Source: JAVBKB01 sp031554275 (GTDB taxonomy: Bacteria; Bacillota; Bacilli; JARBTR01). Taken from it: a stretch of 6,705 nt of DNA. Made by a program: the position numbers and the translations under genes. How positions within the stretch are numbered: position 1 is the stretch's first letter; every line of letters starts with the position of its first letter. Positions 5,359 to 6,705 of this stretch are shown here, piece by piece. The stretch lies in assembly GCA_031554275.1 (NCBI GenBank), contig JAVBKB010000057.1, positions 1 through 6,705 of the forward strand, written 5' to 3'. Below the pieces are notes generated by a model that had not been told where the DNA came from, did not search any database, and saw only the letters and a list, made by a program, of their open reading frames with translations.

Positions 5359-6000
5359 ACTGATCAATCAGCAGTTAGCCCGAAGAAGCCCGCAAAAGCG
5401 GTCGATTCTCAAGAAGAAAGCACATCTGACAGTAGCGTAGGTCCTAGTGTACCTAACAATGATTCAAGTGAAAACGTTGGGAGTCCTCAAAAAGGTAACA
5501 AGGAACCAAGAATAGAAAAGGAGTTAGTGATTATAGTACCAACTGAGACTCTTCCATGCACAAAGGACAATCCAAATCAGGCTGGTATTCTAGCGTACAT
5601 TCAAAAAAATATTAATCCAGAAATTAGTGAAGAAACATGCTTTATCGAAAATCCGGATTGGGATGAACAATTCCTATATATGGATTTTTTCGAAATAGTC
5701 GGTGAATTTAGAACTAATAGCATGCTGATAGTAGCAATAGAAGACGGAAAAGTAACAGAAATTATTAATCATCTAAAAGAGTTTGAAAAAAATATTGAGG
5801 TCCCGGAATTCAATGAAGAAAAGACGATTGAAAAAGCGAAAAAGCTCGCCACTGGAGGCAATCCAGATACAGTTGATGAACAAACAATCATTAAACGATA
5901 CGACATTAAGGAAAAAAAGTTTTACATTGATGTGAAAACAGTTTTCAAAGATTCAGAGGGTCTGTTCTATGCAAAAGGGTTTGATTACGAATTGAAGTAG
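5284..6000 (+). CDS. Family-A membrane-anchored protein, copy 4 (function unknown)
   Basis: This encodes 238 residues. The anchor at 4-23 is nearly that of copy 1. The linker (about 25-82) is shorter and rearranged but keeps the NDSSENVG piece. The C-terminal domain carries Cys92 and Cys119 (C-x26-C), EEKTIEKAKKLATGG, VDEQTIIKRYDI and KDSEGLFYAKGFDYE. In the variable central block it reads MDFFEIVGEFRTNSM, closest to copies 1 and 3. AAGGTGG at 5271-5277 precedes ATG 5284 by 6 bases and lies within the last codons of the truncated ankyrin gene, so expression probably depends on the upstream ankyrin transcript and on coupled translation. Its 3' flank (6001-6019) matches the flank of copy 2 as far as the first bases of the wall-binding repeat and then diverges, showing that the block on both sides of this gene has been shuffled. 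Confidence 0.92.
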   Translation: MKKFIFLMAILIALIAGVIIIMQMNTDQSAVSPKKPAKAVDSQEESTSDSSVGPSVPNNDSSENVGSPQKGNKEPRIEKELVIIVPTETLPCTKDNPNQAGILAYIQKNINPEISEETCFIENPDWDEQFLYMDFFEIVGEFRTNSMLIVAIEDGKVTEIINHLKEFEKNIEVPEFNEEKTIEKAKKLATGGNPDTVDEQTIIKRYDIKEKKFYIDVKTVFKDSEGLFYAKGFDYELK

Positions 6001-6171
6001 ACCTATGACCTTGGCAACTCTCAAAGGGAATTCCTGAACGAAAAGGAATCATGGAAAATACAACATGAAATTTTGCTTCATTGTAAAATCAAATGCAACG
6101 GATAGCCATGACAATTCGTAAATGATTAAGTTACCAACACTAATCAGAACGAGGTTTATCACGGCCAGTTA
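6001..6171. other. Intergenic remnant with no recognisable gene
   Basis: The first 19 bases match the flank after the second family-A gene (1602-1620) at 16 positions and end at the TTGGCAACT that there begins the wall-binding repeat. The repeat itself is absent here. Beyond that the sequence carries stops in the forward frames and no ribosome binding site followed by a useful reading frame. The frame of the preceding gene stays open for about 34 codons past its TAG, but shows no motif. I see no terminator hairpin with a U run. Confidence 0.6.
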
Positions 6172-6347
6172 CAGTCTGCCACTAACACACGTACTTTTAA
6201 ACATCTAACATCGATTGAGCGGGGAAAAATAGGTGCTCTAAGAAACTTCAGGAAATTGCCAATCCCATCAGTAAAAACAAAAGTTCCATTTCTAGAGAGT
6301 TGAAACGTGGGGCCATATTACAAATGAAGTCCAAATCGGTTACAACG
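6172..6347 (+). mobile_element. Decayed N-terminal fragment of an IS30-family transposase
   Basis: One frame reads TNTRTFKHLTSIERGKIGAL (to about 6246). A second, from about 6246, reads LQEIANPISKNKSSISRELK and then RGAILQMKS (to about 6332). Together these match the start of IS30-family transposases: the HLT-x-IERGKI opening followed by the helix-turn-helix EIA...I..NKSTISRELKRG, which binds the element's terminal repeats. The join implies a small out-of-frame deletion between ALRN and the helix-turn-helix. The DDE catalytic core, terminal inverted repeats and target duplication are not visible, so this is an immobile fragment. An IS at this spot could have supplied the break at which the neighbouring orphan frame was joined. 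Confidence 0.75.
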
Positions 6348-6367
6348 ATCAAGGTCAACTGGTTAAA

Positions 6368-6580
6368 GTGAAAAATGATGATTTTCTGATGCCACAACAA
6401 GAGGTAATGTTCTTCACAAGATATTATCCCGATTTAATAGCAAACAGCATTTCTGTGTCGATTTATGGACGGATTATATTAGATGAAACCAGGAGAGACG
6501 CATTCATACAAGAGGTGAAAAGTGCTAAAGAGAATGAGCAAAATCCTCTGGGTGAAAAAAATCCGCCTCATGCTCCATAA
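6368..6580 (+). CDS. Short orphan frame, probably the C-terminal end of an unrecognised protein
   Basis: The frame is open from 6296, and GTG 6368 is the nearest conventional start, giving 70 residues, but it has no ribosome binding site. Protein-like sequence seems to begin earlier, around 6335 (IGYNDQGQLVKVKNDDF), overlapping the end of the IS30 remnant in another frame. It continues as MFFTRYYPDLIANSISVSIY to a hydrophilic tail rich in Lys, Glu, Asn and Pro that ends PPHAP. Even base composition and sensible residue use suggest a formerly coded C-terminus, cut off from its own start by the IS30-linked rearrangement. I recognise no domain. In this locus it could be another toxin or immunity tip, but that is only context. 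Confidence 0.4.
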   Translation: MKNDDFLMPQQEVMFFTRYYPDLIANSISVSIYGRIILDETRRDAFIQEVKSAKENEQNPLGEKNPPHAP

Positions 6581-6600
6581 AAATATAGCTAGATCTATAA

Positions 6601-6705
6601 ACCACATTGTTAATAACCAATTAATTGTATAAAGTGGTCAGCATGAAATCAGAAGGTGGTAAGAAATGAAGAAATTTATAGTTCCATTAGCAATATTGAT
6701 AGCTC
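6601..6705. repeat. Terminal direct repeat, right copy (identical to 1-105)
   Basis: This is an exact copy of the first 105 bases and includes the same leader, ribosome binding site (6653-6659) and start codon. It begins 20 bases after the stop of the orphan frame. If the molecule or graph is circular, the orphan frame at 6368-6580 is the true upstream neighbour of the first family-A gene. Confidence 0.97.
6666..6705 (+). CDS. Start of a family-A gene, cut by the window end (same as gene at 66)
   Basis: The first 40 coding bases (MKKFIVPLAILIA) are present, identical to the gene at 66, with the same AAGGTGG site 6 bases upstream. Either this is the same gene read again across a circular join, or it is a fifth, recently duplicated family-A copy. 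The window cannot tell these apart. Confidence 0.8.
   Translation, partial: MKKFIVPLAILIA

Noticed and set aside
6584..6599. Short inverted repeat TATAG...CTATA as a terminator or IS end
   Set aside because: The stem is only 5 AT-rich pairs with no following U run, and it does not match any IS30 terminus I can recognise.
1..6705. The window as a small plasmid or phage-like circle
   Set aside because: Apart from the end overlap nothing supports it: no Rep, relaxase, partition or phage gene and no iterons. Tandem paralogues offer a simpler reason for the overlap.

Overview
The window is AT-rich, and every gene that can be supported lies on the + strand. Strong GGAGG-type ribosome binding sites, lipoprotein signals of the LFGC type, single N-terminal membrane anchors and a fragment of a choline-binding-type cell-wall repeat protein all point to a low-GC Gram-positive bacterium (Bacillota, possibly a Bacillus relative or a clostridium). 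The genus cannot be fixed from this sequence. No replication, partition, mobilisation, rRNA, tRNA or CRISPR feature was seen.

Layout. Positions 1-105 are repeated exactly at 6601-6705, so the window closes on itself as a 6,600-base loop. From left to right it holds: a leader and the first membrane-anchored family-A gene (66-794); a second family-A gene (867-1601); a frameshifted remnant of a cell-wall-binding repeat protein (1612-1768); a divergent third family-A gene (1791-2486); a twice-frameshifted remnant resembling the C-terminal tip of an RHS-type polymorphic toxin (about 2523-2953); three tandem ankyrin-repeat lipoprotein genes (2967-3866 with a nonsense codon, 3953-4852 intact, 4906-5280 truncated at its 3' end); a fourth family-A gene (5284-6000) whose leader is fused to the end of the truncated ankyrin gene; a decayed IS30-family transposase fragment (about 6172-6347); an orphan C-terminal reading frame (open 6296-6580); and the first bases of another family-A copy, which is the terminal repeat.

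Interpretation (inference). The combination of a displaced toxin tip, a wall-binding fragment, an IS remnant and two tandemly multiplied families of exported or surface-anchored small proteins looks like the immunity-gene array or 'graveyard' downstream of a polymorphic toxin locus. Ankyrin-repeat proteins are a known class of immunity protein in such systems, and here one follows the toxin-tip remnant by only 13 bases. Family A (one membrane anchor, a variable linker, a C-terminal domain with an invariant C-x26-C pair) is not a family I recognise. By position and copy number it is a candidate second immunity family, but its function is unproven. The self-closing end is more easily explained by a tandem chromosomal duplication or an assembly-graph loop through these repeats than by a plasmid.
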